Part shown: positions 1 through 9,675 of the stretch, piece after piece
Layout: each line of letters opens with the position of its first letter
Numbering within the stretch: the first letter of the stretch is position 1
Source of the DNA: Rhodopseudomonas rhenobacensis
GTDB taxonomy: Bacteria; Pseudomonadota; Alphaproteobacteria; Rhizobiales; Xanthobacteraceae
Direction of reading: 5' to 3'
DNA: 63,601 nucleotides
Assembly (NCBI RefSeq): GCF_014203125.1
Contig: NZ_JACHIH010000010.1
Location: forward strand, 1 to 63,601
Translations under genes and position numbers: made by a program
The notes under the pieces: model-generated
The model's input: the letters and a program-made list of their open reading frames with translations, nothing else
Database searches by the model: none
What the model was told of the DNA's origin: nothing

Positions 1-2
1 CG

Positions 3-497
3 ATGACCACCAACATCTCCAGCGTCCAGGCGCTCAAGCCGGTGACCGGCGACAGCGCCATCACCGAATACGTCACCGCGATGATCGGCGGGCAACTGTT
101 CGGCCTGCCGATCTCTCGCGTGCAGGACGTGTTCATGCCGGAGCGGCTGACCAAGGTGCCGCTGGCGCCCGACGACGTCGCCGGCGTCTTGAACCTGCGC
201 GGCCGCATCGTCACCGCGATCGACATGCGGGCCCGGCTCGGCCTGCCGAAGATCGACGACACCAAGCCGCCGATGGCGATGGGTGTTGATCTGCGCGGTG
301 AATCCTACGGCCTGCTGATTGATAGCATCGGCGAAGTCTTGAAGCTCGCCGACGACAGCCGCGAGGTCAATCCCGTCAACCTCGACCCCCGCATGGCCAA
401 AATGGCCTGCGGCGTCCACCGCCTCAACGGCCAGCTGATGGTCGTCCTCGACGTCGACCGCGTCCTCGAAATCGGTGGTTCTGCGCAGGCCGCCTAA
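3..497 (+). CDS. cheW: Chemotaxis coupling protein CheW
   Basis: A 164-residue protein with one CheW domain over almost its full length. CheW is a cytoplasmic adaptor that links methyl-accepting receptors to the kinase CheA. Visible family features are the start of the first beta barrel (VTAMIGGQLFGLPISRV), the VAGVLNLRGRIVTAIDMR strand where CheW proteins carry the conserved NLRG, and the DSIGEVLKL segment. The length is normal for CheW. The start lies two bases inside the window, so upstream signals cannot be judged. cheR follows 120 bp downstream on the same strand, which fits a chemotaxis operon whose other genes probably lie to the left. Confidence 0.95.
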   Translation: MTTNISSVQALKPVTGDSAITEYVTAMIGGQLFGLPISRVQDVFMPERLTKVPLAPDDVAGVLNLRGRIVTAIDMRARLGLPKIDDTKPPMAMGVDLRGESYGLLIDSIGEVLKLADDSREVNPVNLDPRMAKMACGVHRLNGQLMVVLDVDRVLEIGGSAQAA

Positions 498-617
498 CAA
501 CGACAGTGACTATTCGGTGAGATCAGCGACCAGGATGAATCGGCGATCCAACCAAGTTTCCGCAATCCCGTCTCATCGTGTCGGTGACCGTCGGGATGTT
601 CCATCAGGAAAGAGATC

Positions 618-1499
618 ATGACCCCACTCGACTATGAGTATCTCCAGAAGCTCCTGAAGGATCGCTCCGGCCTGATGCTGTCGGCGGACAAGCGCTACCT
701 GCTGGAGAGCCGGTTGCTGCCGCTGGCGCGCAAGATCGGCGTCCCCGGCATCAGCGAATTGGTCCAGAAGATGAAGACCGGGCCGGACTCGCTGATCCAC
801 GACGTGGTCGAGGCGATGACCACCAACGAAACCTTCTTCTTCCGCGACAAGACGCCGTTCGATCATTTCAAGGACAGCGTGATTCCGGATCTGATCAAGG
901 CCCGCGCCGGCCGCAAGAGCTTGCGGATCTGGTGCGCCGCCGCCTCCACCGGCCAGGAGCCGTATTCGCTGGCGATGATCCTGAAAGACATGTCGGCTCA
1001 GCTCGCCGGCTGGCGCATCGAAATCATCGCCACCGATCTGTCGCCCGAGGTTCTGGAGAAGTCCCGCTCGGGGCTCTACACCCAGTTCGAGGTGCAGCGC
1101 GGCTTGCCGATTCAGCTCTTGGTCAAGCACTTCAAGCAGGTCGGCGCGATGTGGCAGCTCAATCCCGATACGCGCGCGATGGTGCAATATCGGCAGTTCA
1201 ATTTGCTGCAGGACTTCGCCCCGCTCGGCAAGTTCGACGTCATCTTCTGCCGCAACGTGCTGATCTATTTCGACCAGCCGACCAAGACCGACATCTTCAA
1301 CCGGCTGATGAAGGCCAACGAGCCCGACGGCTATCTGTTCCTGGGCGCCGCCGAGACCGTCGTTGGCCTCACCGACAGCTATCGGGTCTGCCCGAAGCGC
1401 CGCGGCGTGTATCTGCCGAATCCGGCCGCGGCGCGCGCGCCGGCTGCGGCGCCGCAGTTCGCGGGCGGACTGAAGACCGGCACAGCGTCGGGCCGTTAG
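618..1499 (+). CDS. cheR: Chemotaxis protein methyltransferase CheR
   Basis: A 293-residue SAM-dependent methyltransferase that methylates receptor glutamates during adaptation. The N-terminal helical domain (about 1-75) includes TTNETFFFRD. The Rossmann methyltransferase domain (about 90-270) has the SAM loop RIWCAAASTGQEPYSLAM, then IIATDLSPEVL and the FDVIFCRNVLIYF motif of CheR. The last ~25 residues are Ala/Pro/Gly-rich and probably unstructured. The start is supported by a purine-rich GGAAAGAG about 6 bp upstream. A PilZ-like gene follows 9 bp after the stop, so the two are probably co-transcribed. Confidence 0.95.
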   Translation: MTPLDYEYLQKLLKDRSGLMLSADKRYLLESRLLPLARKIGVPGISELVQKMKTGPDSLIHDVVEAMTTNETFFFRDKTPFDHFKDSVIPDLIKARAGRKSLRIWCAAASTGQEPYSLAMILKDMSAQLAGWRIEIIATDLSPEVLEKSRSGLYTQFEVQRGLPIQLLVKHFKQVGAMWQLNPDTRAMVQYRQFNLLQDFAPLGKFDVIFCRNVLIYFDQPTKTDIFNRLMKANEPDGYLFLGAAETVVGLTDSYRVCPKRRGVYLPNPAAARAPAAAPQFAGGLKTGTASGR

Positions 1500-1508
1500 G
1501 AGAGTGCG

Positions 1509-1823
1509 ATGGCGACCGAGAATTCAGGGCCGGAGCGGGTGACATTCGGGCGCGGCTACAGCGTCTGGATCATGGGCATCGACGGAACCTGGCGCCGCAA
1601 CTGCGTGCTGAAGGCGGTGTCGGCCAACGACGCCGAACTGATGCTGGACGGCTCGATCGAGGGGCTGAACTTGAAGGAGTTCTTCCTGCTCTTGTCGTCG
1701 ACCGGCCTGGCCTATCGGCGCTGCGAGCTGATCCGCGTCAACGGTTCGGAAATCGACGTCCGCTTCCTGAAGGCCAAGAGCAAGAACGGCAAACCCAAAC
1801 GCGACGACCAGGCCACCGCCTGA
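1509..1823 (+). CDS. Small PilZ-domain-like protein
   Basis: A 104-residue soluble protein that looks like a single PilZ domain, the c-di-GMP-binding beta barrel: a run of beta strands (YSVWIMGIDGTWRRNCVLKA, then ANDAELML, then RCELIRVNGSEIDVRFLK) and a basic tail. The canonical RxxxR and D/NxSxxG motifs are not both clear (WRRNC is the best candidate), so it may be a non-binding PilZ relative. It starts 9 bp after cheR with AGGAGAG just upstream. A REC-EAL phosphodiesterase follows, so a role joining c-di-GMP to motility is reasonable but inferred. Confidence 0.7.
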   Translation: MATENSGPERVTFGRGYSVWIMGIDGTWRRNCVLKAVSANDAELMLDGSIEGLNLKEFFLLLSSTGLAYRRCELIRVNGSEIDVRFLKAKSKNGKPKRDDQATA

Positions 1824-1981
1824 TCGGCGCGTGCGTCGCGATACGGCGCCGCGCCGGCCGATAGCAAGAAATTCGCAGGGTCGGGCTTACCCTTCTTTCA
1901 TGCGCTCGGCGCATAGTGGTTCGGCCCGGTCACTGATCATTGCCGCCGAGAAACGGCGGCGCCGGGTGAACGGACGATGCG

Positions 1982-3229
1982 ATGCCCGATTCCGAAACCG
2001 ACAATGTCGCGCCAATGGTTCTGATCGTCGACGACGATCGCATGCAAGGGCGCCTGATCGGCGACGTCTGTTCGCGGATCGGCTATCGCTCGGTGTTTGC
2101 CCCGTCCTACGATGTGGCGGCCGAGCTGATCTCCAGCACCCCGTTCAGCTACGTCACCATCGATCTGGCGCTCGGCGACCGCGACGGCATCGAGCTGTTG
2201 CGGCTGATCGCCCAGTTGCAGGTCCGGCCGCGGGTCATCGTGATCAGCGGCTGCGAGCAACGCATCCTCAACGCCGCGGTGCGGCTGGCGCATTCCACCG
2301 GGGTGTGCGACGCGGTGGCGCTGCCCAAGCCGATCGAACTGGCGGCGCTGCGCAAGGCGCTGACCACCGCGCCCTGCGATTGCAGCACGCTGCGGCGTCC
2401 GGTACGCGAGCCGGCTGTGATCACCGCCGCCGACCTCGATCACGCGGTCAGCCACGGCGAGATCTACGCGGCGTTTCAGCCGAAGATCGAATTGGCGACC
2501 GGCAAGGTGATCGGTTGCGAGGCGCTGGCGCGCTGGGACAGCGCGACGCTCGGCCCGGTCGGACCCGACCTGTTCATTGCGCTCGCCGAGCGCACCGGCG
2601 CGATCAAAGAGCTGACGCTGCAGATCCTGCGCAGCGCGCTGCGATTGGCCGGCGAGATCGGCCGCGACGATGCGACGTTCGTCGTGGCGGTGAACCTGTC
2701 GGCGACGCTGCTGTCCGATCCGACGATATCCGAGGATATCGGCCGGCTGCTGCGGGAAGCCGGCGTGCCGGCGCGCTCGCTGATGATCGAGATCACCGAG
2801 ACCACGGCGATGGGCGACGTCTCGCTGGCGATGGATACGCTGCTGCGGCTGCGGATCAAGGGGATCGGCATTTCGATGGACGACTTCGGCACCGGCTACT
2901 CGTCGATGTCGGTGCTGGCGCAGATGCCGTTCTGCGAATTGAAGATCGACCGCTCCTTCGTCAGCCATTGCCTGGCCGATCCCGACCTGTGGAAGGTGGT
3001 GGCGTCCTCGGTGGCGATCGCGCGCGCCTACAACATGACGACCGTCGCCGAGGGCATCGAAGACGTCGCCACCTGGCAGGCGCTCGCCGCATTGGGATGC
3101 GACGGCGGGCAGGGCTATGTGTTCTCCCCGGCGCTGCGCCACGACGGGTTTCGGGCCTGGCGCAACGCCTGGAACGCGGAGCTGCGCGTCAAAGGCCCGC
3201 CGGCGTCGCAGACGCTGCGCAAGGCCTGA
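1982..3229 (+). CDS. Response regulator with EAL c-di-GMP phosphodiesterase domain
   Basis: A 415-residue REC-EAL protein expected to hydrolyse c-di-GMP under phosphorelay control. The receiver domain occupies about residues 10-125 (acidic pocket VLIVDDDRM, phospho-acceptor region VTIDLALGD, conserved Lys in ALPKPIE). The EAL domain occupies about 150-395. It keeps the signature as CEALARW and the metal and catalytic motifs NLSATLL, IEITETTA, MDDFGTGYSSM, LKIDRSFV and AEGIED, so it should be active. It converges with the hybrid kinase gene on the opposite strand (27 bp between stops). That neighbour is a plausible phosphodonor, by inference only. Confidence 0.92.
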   Translation: MPDSETDNVAPMVLIVDDDRMQGRLIGDVCSRIGYRSVFAPSYDVAAELISSTPFSYVTIDLALGDRDGIELLRLIAQLQVRPRVIVISGCEQRILNAAVRLAHSTGVCDAVALPKPIELAALRKALTTAPCDCSTLRRPVREPAVITAADLDHAVSHGEIYAAFQPKIELATGKVIGCEALARWDSATLGPVGPDLFIALAERTGAIKELTLQILRSALRLAGEIGRDDATFVVAVNLSATLLSDPTISEDIGRLLREAGVPARSLMIEITETTAMGDVSLAMDTLLRLRIKGIGISMDDFGTGYSSMSVLAQMPFCELKIDRSFVSHCLADPDLWKVVASSVAIARAYNMTTVAEGIEDVATWQALAALGCDGGQGYVFSPALRHDGFRAWRNAWNAELRVKGPPASQTLRKA

Positions 3230-3255
3230 GCGGCGGATCTACTACACCTCCGCGC

Positions 3256-5814
3256 TTAAACCGCGACCGTCACGTAGCCATCGTCGGGTGCCTCGGCATT
3301 GCAGGCCGCGCCGAACGCGCCCGCGAGCCGTTCGACCAGCACGGCGTAATCCGCTGCGCCGATCGTGGCCGCGGTGCTTTCCAGCTCCCGCGCCAGCCCG
3401 GCGAGGTCGTGCAGCCCGAAGGTGGCGGCTGCGCTCTTCAGCGAATGCGCCTCGCGCTCGATCTCGCGGCGATGCGCCGCGACCGGCCATTGCCGCAACA
3501 TTGTCAGCCGCTCCTCGGTGTCGTTGAGGAACACCGCGACGATCTCCATCGTGGCCTCGCGGCCGATCTCTTCGACCATGGTCTCGAACACCTCGCGGGC
3601 CACGCGCAGCCTCGTCGCGGCGGCTTCGCCTGGCTCGAGTTGCGACGTAGGTGCGGCTTCGAGGCGCGCGATCGCGCCTCCGTCCGCCGCGGCCTGCCGC
3701 GGCAGCACCCGCAGGATCGCTTCGACCAGCGCCTTCTTGCGCACCGGCTTGGAGACGAAGTCGTTCATGCCGGCTTCGCGGCAGGCGATCGCGTCTTCGG
3801 CGAAGGCGTTGGCGGTGAAGGCGATGATCGGCACGTTGTGCATCTCGCCGTCGCAGCCGCGGATCGCGCGGGTCGCCTCGAGCCCGTCCATCTCCGGCAT
3901 CCGCACGTCCATCAGGATCACGTCGTAGCTGAAGCGGGCCGCGGCGGTCACCGCTTCGTTGCCGTCGGAAGCGGTGTTGGTCTGGGTCGCAAAATCCTGC
4001 AGCATCTTTGCCGCGACCAGGCGGTTGGTCGGATTGTCGTCGACGATCAGAATCCGCAGCGGCCGGCCGAGCGCTTCGATCCGCTCGCGGAATTCGCTGT
4101 ACACCACCGGATCGTCGGTGTCCGGCGCCGGCAGCTCGCTGGCGAGCGGCAGCGTCAGGCAGAACCAGAACGTGGTGCCTTTGCCGAGCGTCGAACTCAC
4201 CCGGATCTCGCCGTCCATCTGCTTGACCAGGCGCTTGCAGATCGCCCGCCCGAGACCGGAGCCGCCGAACCTGCGGCTGATCGAGCTGTCGGCCTGCGCG
4301 AAGTCGGTGAACAGCGATCCGATGTCTTGCTCGGCGATGCCGATGCCGGTGTCGCTGACCGTCCACTCCAACGAGGCCGATTTCTCGTCGGCCCACCGGC
4401 ACTTCGTCGTCACCACCACCTCGCCGGCCGGGGTGAATTTCACCGCGTTCGACATCAGGTTCAGCAGCACCTGCCGGATCCGGCCGGCGTCGCCTTGCAG
4501 CGCGAAGGGGAGCTGCGGATCGATCTCGTTGCGGATCTGCAGCCCGCGCGCGGCGGCGCGGGGCCGCACGATGCTGAGCGCGGTTTCCACCAGCGTTTCG
4601 GGCGAAAACGCGATGGTTTCAAGCGACAGCCGTCCGGCCTCCAGCTTGGAGAAATCCAGAATGTCGTTGAGCAGGTCGAGCAGCGCGTCGCCGGCGTCGT
4701 GGATGCCCACCACGCTGCGCCGCTGCTCGGGGTCGAGCCGGCTGTCGAGCAGGGAGGTGGCGAGCCCGAGCACGGCGTTCATCGGCGTGCGAATCTCGTG
4801 GCTCATCATCGCCACGAAGGCCGACTTCGCGGCGTTGGCGGATTGCGCGTCGACGATCAACTGCTCCTTGCGGATCCACCAGCGGGCGATCACGATGGTG
4901 ACGATCAACAGAACCACGGCGGTGATCGACGTCATCACCAGCAGCAGCACGGCGATCTCGCGCCAGCTCTGCAGCGCGCTGGCCTCGGTCTGGCTCACGG
5001 AAATCAGCACCGGATAGTTCGGCAGCCGCCGCGCCGAGCGCAGCCGCATCTCGTGATCCTTGTCGCTGGCGTCGCGCAGCCGGCCGCCGGCCGCCAGCGC
5101 CCGCTGCGCCGCGCCCGACGAAGCCTTGCCGATGTGGTCGGAGGTCGGGTAGTGCGCCAGCAGCAGGCCGTCGTCGCGCATCAGCGACACCGAGGTGCCG
5201 GCCCCGGGCGAGGTGGCGCCGAAGAAGCTCTCGAAATACGACAGCGACAATGCGCCCAGCAACAGGCCCATGAATTCGCCGTTCGGCTCGTTGAGCCGTC
5301 GCGCGATGTAGATGTTCCAGGTGCCGTTGCCGCGGTTGCGGACCGGCGCGCTGATGAAGCTCTCCAGATCGGCGTCGGCCTTCAGCGCGGCGAAATAGTC
5401 GCGATCGGAGATGTCGAGGTCGGGAATCGGCCAGTAGCGCGAGAAATTGAGCAGCTTGCCGCGCTCATTGATCATGGCCACGGCGTCGACCTGCGGCAGC
5501 CCGGTGATCTTTTCCCGCAGCATCAGGTGGGTGTCCTGATCGGCCATGGTCCGCTGATAGGACGCACTGCCGGTGACGCCGCGGCGGGCCAGATAATCGC
5601 CGACGCTGGACAGCACCAGGTCGAGCGATTTGAACGAGCGGTCGGCCTCTTCGGCGAGCGTCAGGCTGTAGCGGGCGAGGTTGACTTCCGCGGTGCGCAG
5701 CGTGCTTTCGCGCAGATTGTTCAGTACGTAAAGGTTGGTGCCGACGATGGCGGCGATCAGGCTGCAGCTGGTGAGCAGCAGCGCGCCGAGCGATCGTTTG
5801 AAGGAGGGTTTCAT
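3256..5814 (-). CDS. Hybrid sensor histidine kinase with HisKA, HATPase, REC and HPt domains
   Basis: An 852-residue membrane sensor kinase. A transmembrane helix near residues 12-34 and a second near 290-312 flank a ~250-residue periplasmic sensing region of double-Cache type. The cytoplasmic part has HisKA ([15 protein letters not shown], phospho-His), the HATPase domain (N box [27 protein letters not shown]), a receiver ([11 protein letters not shown], phospho-Asp in [12 protein letters not shown]) and a C-terminal HPt domain ([15 protein letters not shown]). It therefore holds a full internal His-Asp-His relay and needs only a terminal regulator. Candidates are the REC-EAL protein it converges with and the NarL/FixJ-type regulator divergently upstream. 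Signal unknown. Confidence 0.93.
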   Translation of the reverse strand: MKPSFKRSLGALLLTSCSLIAAIVGTNLYVLNNLRESTLRTAEVNLARYSLTLAEEADRSFKSLDLVLSSVGDYLARRGVTGSASYQRTMADQDTHLMLREKITGLPQVDAVAMINERGKLLNFSRYWPIPDLDISDRDYFAALKADADLESFISAPVRNRGNGTWNIYIARRLNEPNGEFMGLLLGALSLSYFESFFGATSPGAGTSVSLMRDDGLLLAHYPTSDHIGKASSGAAQRALAAGGRLRDASDKDHEMRLRSARRLPNYPVLISVSQTEASALQSWREIAVLLLVMTSITAVVLLIVTIVIARWWIRKEQLIVDAQSANAAKSAFVAMMSHEIRTPMNAVLGLATSLLDSRLDPEQRRSVVGIHDAGDALLDLLNDILDFSKLEAGRLSLETIAFSPETLVETALSIVRPRAAARGLQIRNEIDPQLPFALQGDAGRIRQVLLNLMSNAVKFTPAGEVVVTTKCRWADEKSASLEWTVSDTGIGIAEQDIGSLFTDFAQADSSISRRFGGSGLGRAICKRLVKQMDGEIRVSSTLGKGTTFWFCLTLPLASELPAPDTDDPVVYSEFRERIEALGRPLRILIVDDNPTNRLVAAKMLQDFATQTNTASDGNEAVTAAARFSYDVILMDVRMPEMDGLEATRAIRGCDGEMHNVPIIAFTANAFAEDAIACREAGMNDFVSKPVRKKALVEAILRVLPRQAAADGGAIARLEAAPTSQLEPGEAAATRLRVAREVFETMVEEIGREATMEIVAVFLNDTEERLTMLRQWPVAAHRREIEREAHSLKSAAATFGLHDLAGLARELESTAATIGAADYAVLVERLAGAFGAACNAEAPDDGYVTVAV

Positions 5815-6220
5815 GGTCGGATCACCGGCGGTGCGTCGGCGGATCTGAGCGGCATCGATCGATCGATGTCGCTCCTGCGAACGCGACGATGACCGTGATG
5901 GAGCGCGCCGGATAGTCGGATTGCGCGCGCAGTCGCCGACAGCGCCAGCAGCGCGCCGGGCAGGAGCGTGAGTTTCTTGTGGAGACGGACCGGAGTGGTT
6001 GGACTATTCGGCGAAGTAGCTCTACTCAGTCTCATGCCGGTTCCACCAGTTTATCAGGTGCCAGACCGCGTGCTGCGCAAGACTCCCGCTGCAGCGTTCT
6101 GGGGATGGTCCGCAAGCGCCCCGCATTATGCACCGAATAGGGCACACGGAACCTACTGATCGTGGTACTCTGCGGCAACAGAGTTAGGTGCTTTCCTGCT
6201 AGTTTTGCGTTAATAGCATG

Positions 6221-6238
6221 CCTCGTACAGCTACGAGG
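6221..6238. promoter_or_regulatory. Inverted repeat upstream of the response regulator
   Basis: CCTCGTA-CAGC-TACGAGG, a perfect 7-bp inverted repeat with a 4-base loop, about 50 bp before the chosen start of the LuxR-type regulator. The stretch from 5815 to 6286 otherwise holds no convincing gene and must carry the promoters of the divergent kinase and regulator genes. The repeat could be an operator or an RNA hairpin; nothing in the sequence decides. Confidence 0.3.
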
Positions 6239-6286
6239 GTTGAACCGATTAGCGACTCGGCTAAAGGTGAACGCGGAGTATTATTC

Positions 6287-6919
6287 ATGAATGTAAACAC
6301 ATCGGGACGTGAGATATTTGTCGTCGACGACGACCCGGCCGTTCGCGAAACCCTGTCCATCGTCTTGTCGGCAGCCGGCTACCAATCGATTTGTTTCGCC
6401 GATGGCGATGCGTTGCTGGCGGTGGCGCGGTCGCGTTGCCCGGCTTGTATTCTGCTCGACGTCCATATTCCCGGTCGCTCCGGCCTGGACATTCTGGAAG
6501 AGCTGCACGCCGAGGATTATCCGGCGCCGATCTTCATGATCTCCGGCAAGGGCGACATCGCGATGGCGGTCAACGCGATCAAGAACGGCGCGCTGGATTT
6601 CATCGAGAAGCCGTTCCGCGGCCCTGAGATCGTCACGCGCGTCGAGGAGGCGATCGAAGCCTTCACCCGCCGTCGCGCCGCCGGCCTGGTGCCCAAGGTG
6701 CCGTCGCTGAATTTCCCCGGCCGCGAACCGCTGACGATGCGCGAGCGCGAGGTGCTGGAGCTGTTCTCCGCGGGCAACACCAACAAGGAGGCCGGCCGTC
6801 AGCTCGGCATCAGCCCGCGCACCATCGAGTATCACCGCGCCAACATCATGAAGAAGCTCGGCGCCAAGAACGCCACCGATCTGGTGCGGATCGTGATGGC
6901 CGCAGTGCCGAGAGCGTAA
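6287..6919 (+). CDS. NarL/FixJ-type two-component response regulator
   Basis: A 210-residue DNA-binding response regulator. The receiver domain (about 5-120) has IFVVDDDPAVRE, the phospho-acceptor in CILLDVHIPG, and the conserved Lys in FIEKPFRGP. A LuxR-type helix-turn-helix lies at about 145-205 (LTMREREVLELFSAGNTNKEAGRQLGISPRTIEYHR). The architecture matches FixJ/TodT-type regulators. The open frame extends upstream to 6218, but the ATG at 6287 is preferred because GGAG lies 9 bp before it and the protein then starts directly at the receiver domain. It is divergent from the hybrid kinase, a possible partner. Confidence 0.9.
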   Translation: MNVNTSGREIFVVDDDPAVRETLSIVLSAAGYQSICFADGDALLAVARSRCPACILLDVHIPGRSGLDILEELHAEDYPAPIFMISGKGDIAMAVNAIKNGALDFIEKPFRGPEIVTRVEEAIEAFTRRRAAGLVPKVPSLNFPGREPLTMREREVLELFSAGNTNKEAGRQLGISPRTIEYHRANIMKKLGAKNATDLVRIVMAAVPRA

Positions 6920-7048
6920 GTTCAACGATCCGCGGATCGTTGAACCGCACGTGCTGCTGCGCGGTGACCGCGGCCATTGATTGCGGCCGCGGGGCGCGAC
7001 GGGACTGCAGTGTCCTGCGAGGGGCCCTGTCCGAGACGGTCCGGGCAG

Positions 7049-7128
7049 AAGGTCCTTCGATCACAAAGTCCTTCGATCACAAAGTCCTTCGATTACAAGG
7101 TCCTTCGATCACAAAGTCCCTCGATCAG
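7049..7128. repeat. Five 16-bp tandem repeats at the 3' end of an SDR gene
   Basis: Five head-to-tail copies of a 16-bp unit (AAAGTCCTTCGATCAC and close variants) fill this stretch. A sixth partial copy continues into the coding region. The stop codon of the minus-strand SDR gene lies inside the fifth copy, so repeat number could alter the gene's 3' untranslated region. Confidence 0.9.
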
Positions 7129-7907
7129 AAGGTCCCGGGAAACGCGCCGCCATCGAGCAGCAGGTTCTGGCCGGTGATGAAGCCCGCTTTCGCACCGCAC
7201 AAGAACGCGCAGGCGAGCCCGAATTCCTCCGGATCGCCGAACCGGCCGGCCGGATTCTCGCCCATCCGCTTGTTCATGATTTCCTCGACCGGAATGCCGC
7301 TGGCCTTGGACTGGCCGGCAGACACCGTCCGCAGCCGATCGGTGTCGAACGGCCCCGGCAGCAGCGCGTTGATGGTGACGTTGTGGCGCACGGTCTTGCG
7401 CGACAGCCCGGCGACGAAGCCGGTGAGGCCGGAGCGCGCGCCATTCGATAGCCCGAGCACGTCGATCGGGGCTTTCACCGCGGCCGAGGTGATGTTGACG
7501 ATGCGGCCGAACTTGCGTTCGATCATGCCGTCCACCGTCGCCTTGATCAGTTCGATCGGGGTCAGCATGTTGGCGTCGAGCGCCTTGATCCAGTCGTCGC
7601 GGGTCCAGTTGCGGAAGTCGCCGGGCGGCGGGCCGCCGGCGTTGTTGACCAGGATATCGGGCGACGGGCAGGCGGCGAGCGCGGCGGCGCGGCCTTCCGG
7701 CGTGGTGATGTCGCCGGCGACCTCGGTGATCTCGACCTCGGGATAGAGCTTACGCAAGTCAGCCGCGGCCTGCGCCAGCGCTTCGGCGCCGCGCGCGGTC
7801 ATGGTGACGTGCACGCCTTCCGCGGCCAATGCCGCGGCACAGGCGCGCCCCAATCCCTTGCTGGATGCGCACACCAGCGCGCGGCGGCCTTTGATTCCAA
7901 GATCCAC
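7125..7907 (-). CDS. SDR-family oxidoreductase with unusual active site
   Basis: A 260-residue short-chain dehydrogenase/reductase. The Rossmann cofactor motif is CASSKGLGRACAAALA near the N-terminus, followed by NNAGGPPPG. The usual YxxxK is absent: after the catalytic-Ser strand (NITSAAVKAPIDV) the sequence reads LGLSNGARSG, so Ser and Arg occupy the Tyr and Lys positions, as in some FabG-like relatives. A GTG start at 7907 is chosen because AGGAG lies 9 bp upstream and the protein then begins at the Rossmann fold. A longer frame runs to 7991. Substrate unknown. Confidence 0.85.
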   Translation of the reverse strand: MDLGIKGRRALVCASSKGLGRACAAALAAEGVHVTMTARGAEALAQAAADLRKLYPEVEITEVAGDITTPEGRAAALAACPSPDILVNNAGGPPPGDFRNWTRDDWIKALDANMLTPIELIKATVDGMIERKFGRIVNITSAAVKAPIDVLGLSNGARSGLTGFVAGLSRKTVRHNVTINALLPGPFDTDRLRTVSAGQSKASGIPVEEIMNKRMGENPAGRFGDPEEFGLACAFLCGAKAGFITGQNLLLDGGAFPGTF

Positions 7908-8012
7908 GTTGAATTGCTCCTGATTGATGTCGACGAGGTCGAATGCCGTGGACACTAGCCGCCCGGGTGCAGCCTGCCTAGATCGCAGCACCGCAACGCT
8001 GTTGCCCGCTCG

Positions 8013-8528
8013 TCAAAGCCGATGGGTCTGCTTCAACTGGGCGATATAGGCGGCGACGTCGGGCGGCAGCGATTTGAAGCCGCGCTGCCCTGCTGCCGAC
8101 AACAACGGCCGCAATTGCGAACCGGCGAGGAACGCCGGTTGCGCATGGGCGGGGATCAACTCGTCGAAGATCAGCACCATGGTGATCGCCACCAGGCCGA
8201 CCCGCACTGCGCCGAGCGCGGCGCCGCCGAGCCGGTCGACCGGGCCGATACGGGAACCGACGGTTTCGTTGATCGCGGCGCGCAACAGCGAGCCGAGCGC
8301 GATGCCGCTGACCAGAAAGGCCGCGATGAAGGTGAACGAGCTCTGCGCCGTCGGCATCTCCGATGCGGTGTCGAGCCGCGCCCCGATCAGCGTGGTGGCC
8401 CACAGCGCGATCGGCATGGCGAGCAGATAACCGAGGATGGTGACGGCGCTGCGCAGCAACCCCGCCTGGAAGCCGATCGCCACCGCGGCGAGCAGTGCGA
8501 CATAGACCACGATGTCGAAGGCGTTCAT
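8013..8528 (-). CDS. CvpA-family membrane protein
   Basis: A 171-residue protein with about four hydrophobic helices (starting MNAFDIVVYVALLAAVAIGF), matching the CvpA/colicin-V-production family of inner-membrane proteins of unclear biochemical role. In the middle, RIGPVDRLGGAALGAVRVGL matches the conserved (D)R..G...G...G segment of the family. The ATG at 8528 is preferred over the upstream start at 8585: GGAG lies 6 bp before it and the first membrane helix begins immediately. It lies between two SDR genes, divergent from the second. Confidence 0.8.
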   Translation of the reverse strand: MNAFDIVVYVALLAAVAIGFQAGLLRSAVTILGYLLAMPIALWATTLIGARLDTASEMPTAQSSFTFIAAFLVSGIALGSLLRAAINETVGSRIGPVDRLGGAALGAVRVGLVAITMVLIFDELIPAHAQPAFLAGSQLRPLLSAAGQRGFKSLPPDVAAYIAQLKQTHRL

Positions 8529-8653
8529 GGCGGCTCCGGGCAGCGGGCAGCGGGCCGCGCCCGCGGGACGGACTGTTCTCGTCAAATTGTCTGCGGTTTG
8601 CTCCTGCTGCGCGCCGCGCTATCAGGGGCGCAAGCAACAACCGAGGAAACCGC

Positions 8654-9415
8654 ATGTCCGACTTATTCGACGTCAGTAAAGAAACCATCCTCATCACCGG
8701 CGCGTCGCAGGGGCTGGGCCGGCAATTCGCCCGGGTGCTGGCGGCGCATGGCGCCGCCGTGGTGCTGGCGGCGCGGCAGGTCGACAAGCTGCAGAGCCTC
8801 GCGGCCGAGATCGCCGCCGCCGGCGGCCGCGCCGCGGCGGTGAAACTCGACGTCACCGACATCGGCGGGATCGGCGCGGCGATCGACGAGGCCGAAGCCC
8901 AACTCGGCCCGCTCAGCGTCCTGATCAACAACGCCGGGATCGCGGTGGAAAAGCTCGCGGTCGAGCAGAGCGAAGCGGACTGGGACGCGGTGATCGGCGC
9001 CAACCTCAAGGGCGCCTACTTCACCGCGACCGAAGCGGCGCGGCGGATGACGGCGCGCGGGCAGGGCGGCAACATCGTCAATGTGGCCTCCGTGCTCGGC
9101 TTCGCGGTGATGAAGTATCTGGCGCCTTACACCATCTCGAAGGCCGGCCTGGTGCAGGCCACCAAGGCGCTGGCGCTGGAATGGGCCGGCAGCGGCATCC
9201 GCGTCAACGCGCTGGCGCCGGGCTATATCGACACCGAGATCAACCATGAGTTCTGGGCGACGCCGGGCAGCGAAAAGCTCACCAAGCGCATCCCGCAGCG
9301 CCGCGTCGGGCACGAATCCGATCTCGACGGCGCGCTGCTGCTGCTCGCCTCCAACGCCTCACGCTACATGACGGGGAGCGTCATCACCGTCGATGGCGGG
9401 TTTCTGCTGACGTAG
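8654..9415 (+). CDS. SDR-family NAD(P)-dependent oxidoreductase
   Basis: A 253-residue classical SDR of FabG type. The cofactor loop is TGASQGLGRQFARVLA, then LINNAGIA. The catalytic set is complete: Ser in NVASVLGF, Tyr and Lys in YTISKAG. The C-terminus carries TGSVITVDGGF, typical of 3-oxoacyl-reductase-like SDRs. The ATG at 8654 with GAGG 7 bp upstream is chosen over the upstream open frame at 8495. Substrate cannot be told. It is divergent from the CvpA-like gene with 125 bp between starts. Confidence 0.9.
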   Translation: MSDLFDVSKETILITGASQGLGRQFARVLAAHGAAVVLAARQVDKLQSLAAEIAAAGGRAAAVKLDVTDIGGIGAAIDEAEAQLGPLSVLINNAGIAVEKLAVEQSEADWDAVIGANLKGAYFTATEAARRMTARGQGGNIVNVASVLGFAVMKYLAPYTISKAGLVQATKALALEWAGSGIRVNALAPGYIDTEINHEFWATPGSEKLTKRIPQRRVGHESDLDGALLLLASNASRYMTGSVITVDGGFLLT

Positions 9416-9494
9416 GCGAGCAATGTCGCGCCATTGCGTATTTGTTCCTGTAGCCAAGGGTCTTTGATTGCAGGCGTTCAATTCAAACGAGGCC

Positions 9495-9609
9495 GTCATT
9501 CCGGGGCGTGAGGCCGCAGGCCGAACGAACCCGGAATCCAGTATTCCAGGTCGGTGAGTACTGGATTTCGGGTTCACTCGCAGCTTCGCTGCTCGTGCCC
9601 CGGAATGAC
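9495..9609. repeat. Palindromic intergenic repeat, copy A
   Basis: A ~115-bp imperfect palindrome whose ends are GTCATTCCGGGGCG and the complementary CCCCGGAATGAC, with inner arms around CGGAATCCAGTA and TACTGGATTTCGG. A related copy lies at 60088-60205. Such elements are scattered between genes in Bradyrhizobium and Rhodopseudomonas genomes. It fills most of the gap 9416-9675, where no gene is seen. Confidence 0.9.
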
Positions 9610-9675
9610 AGGTGATATTTGGGCCACGCATCAATTCAGACGCGTATCAATTCGATAAAAGAAGAGGCAAACTAC

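Noticed and set aside
1831-5892. A 1353-codon open frame on the plus strand
   Set aside because: It runs across the REC-EAL gene in another frame and antisense to the hybrid kinase. Its translation is Arg/Gly/Asp-rich without any domain, a usual shadow of high-GC coding DNA.
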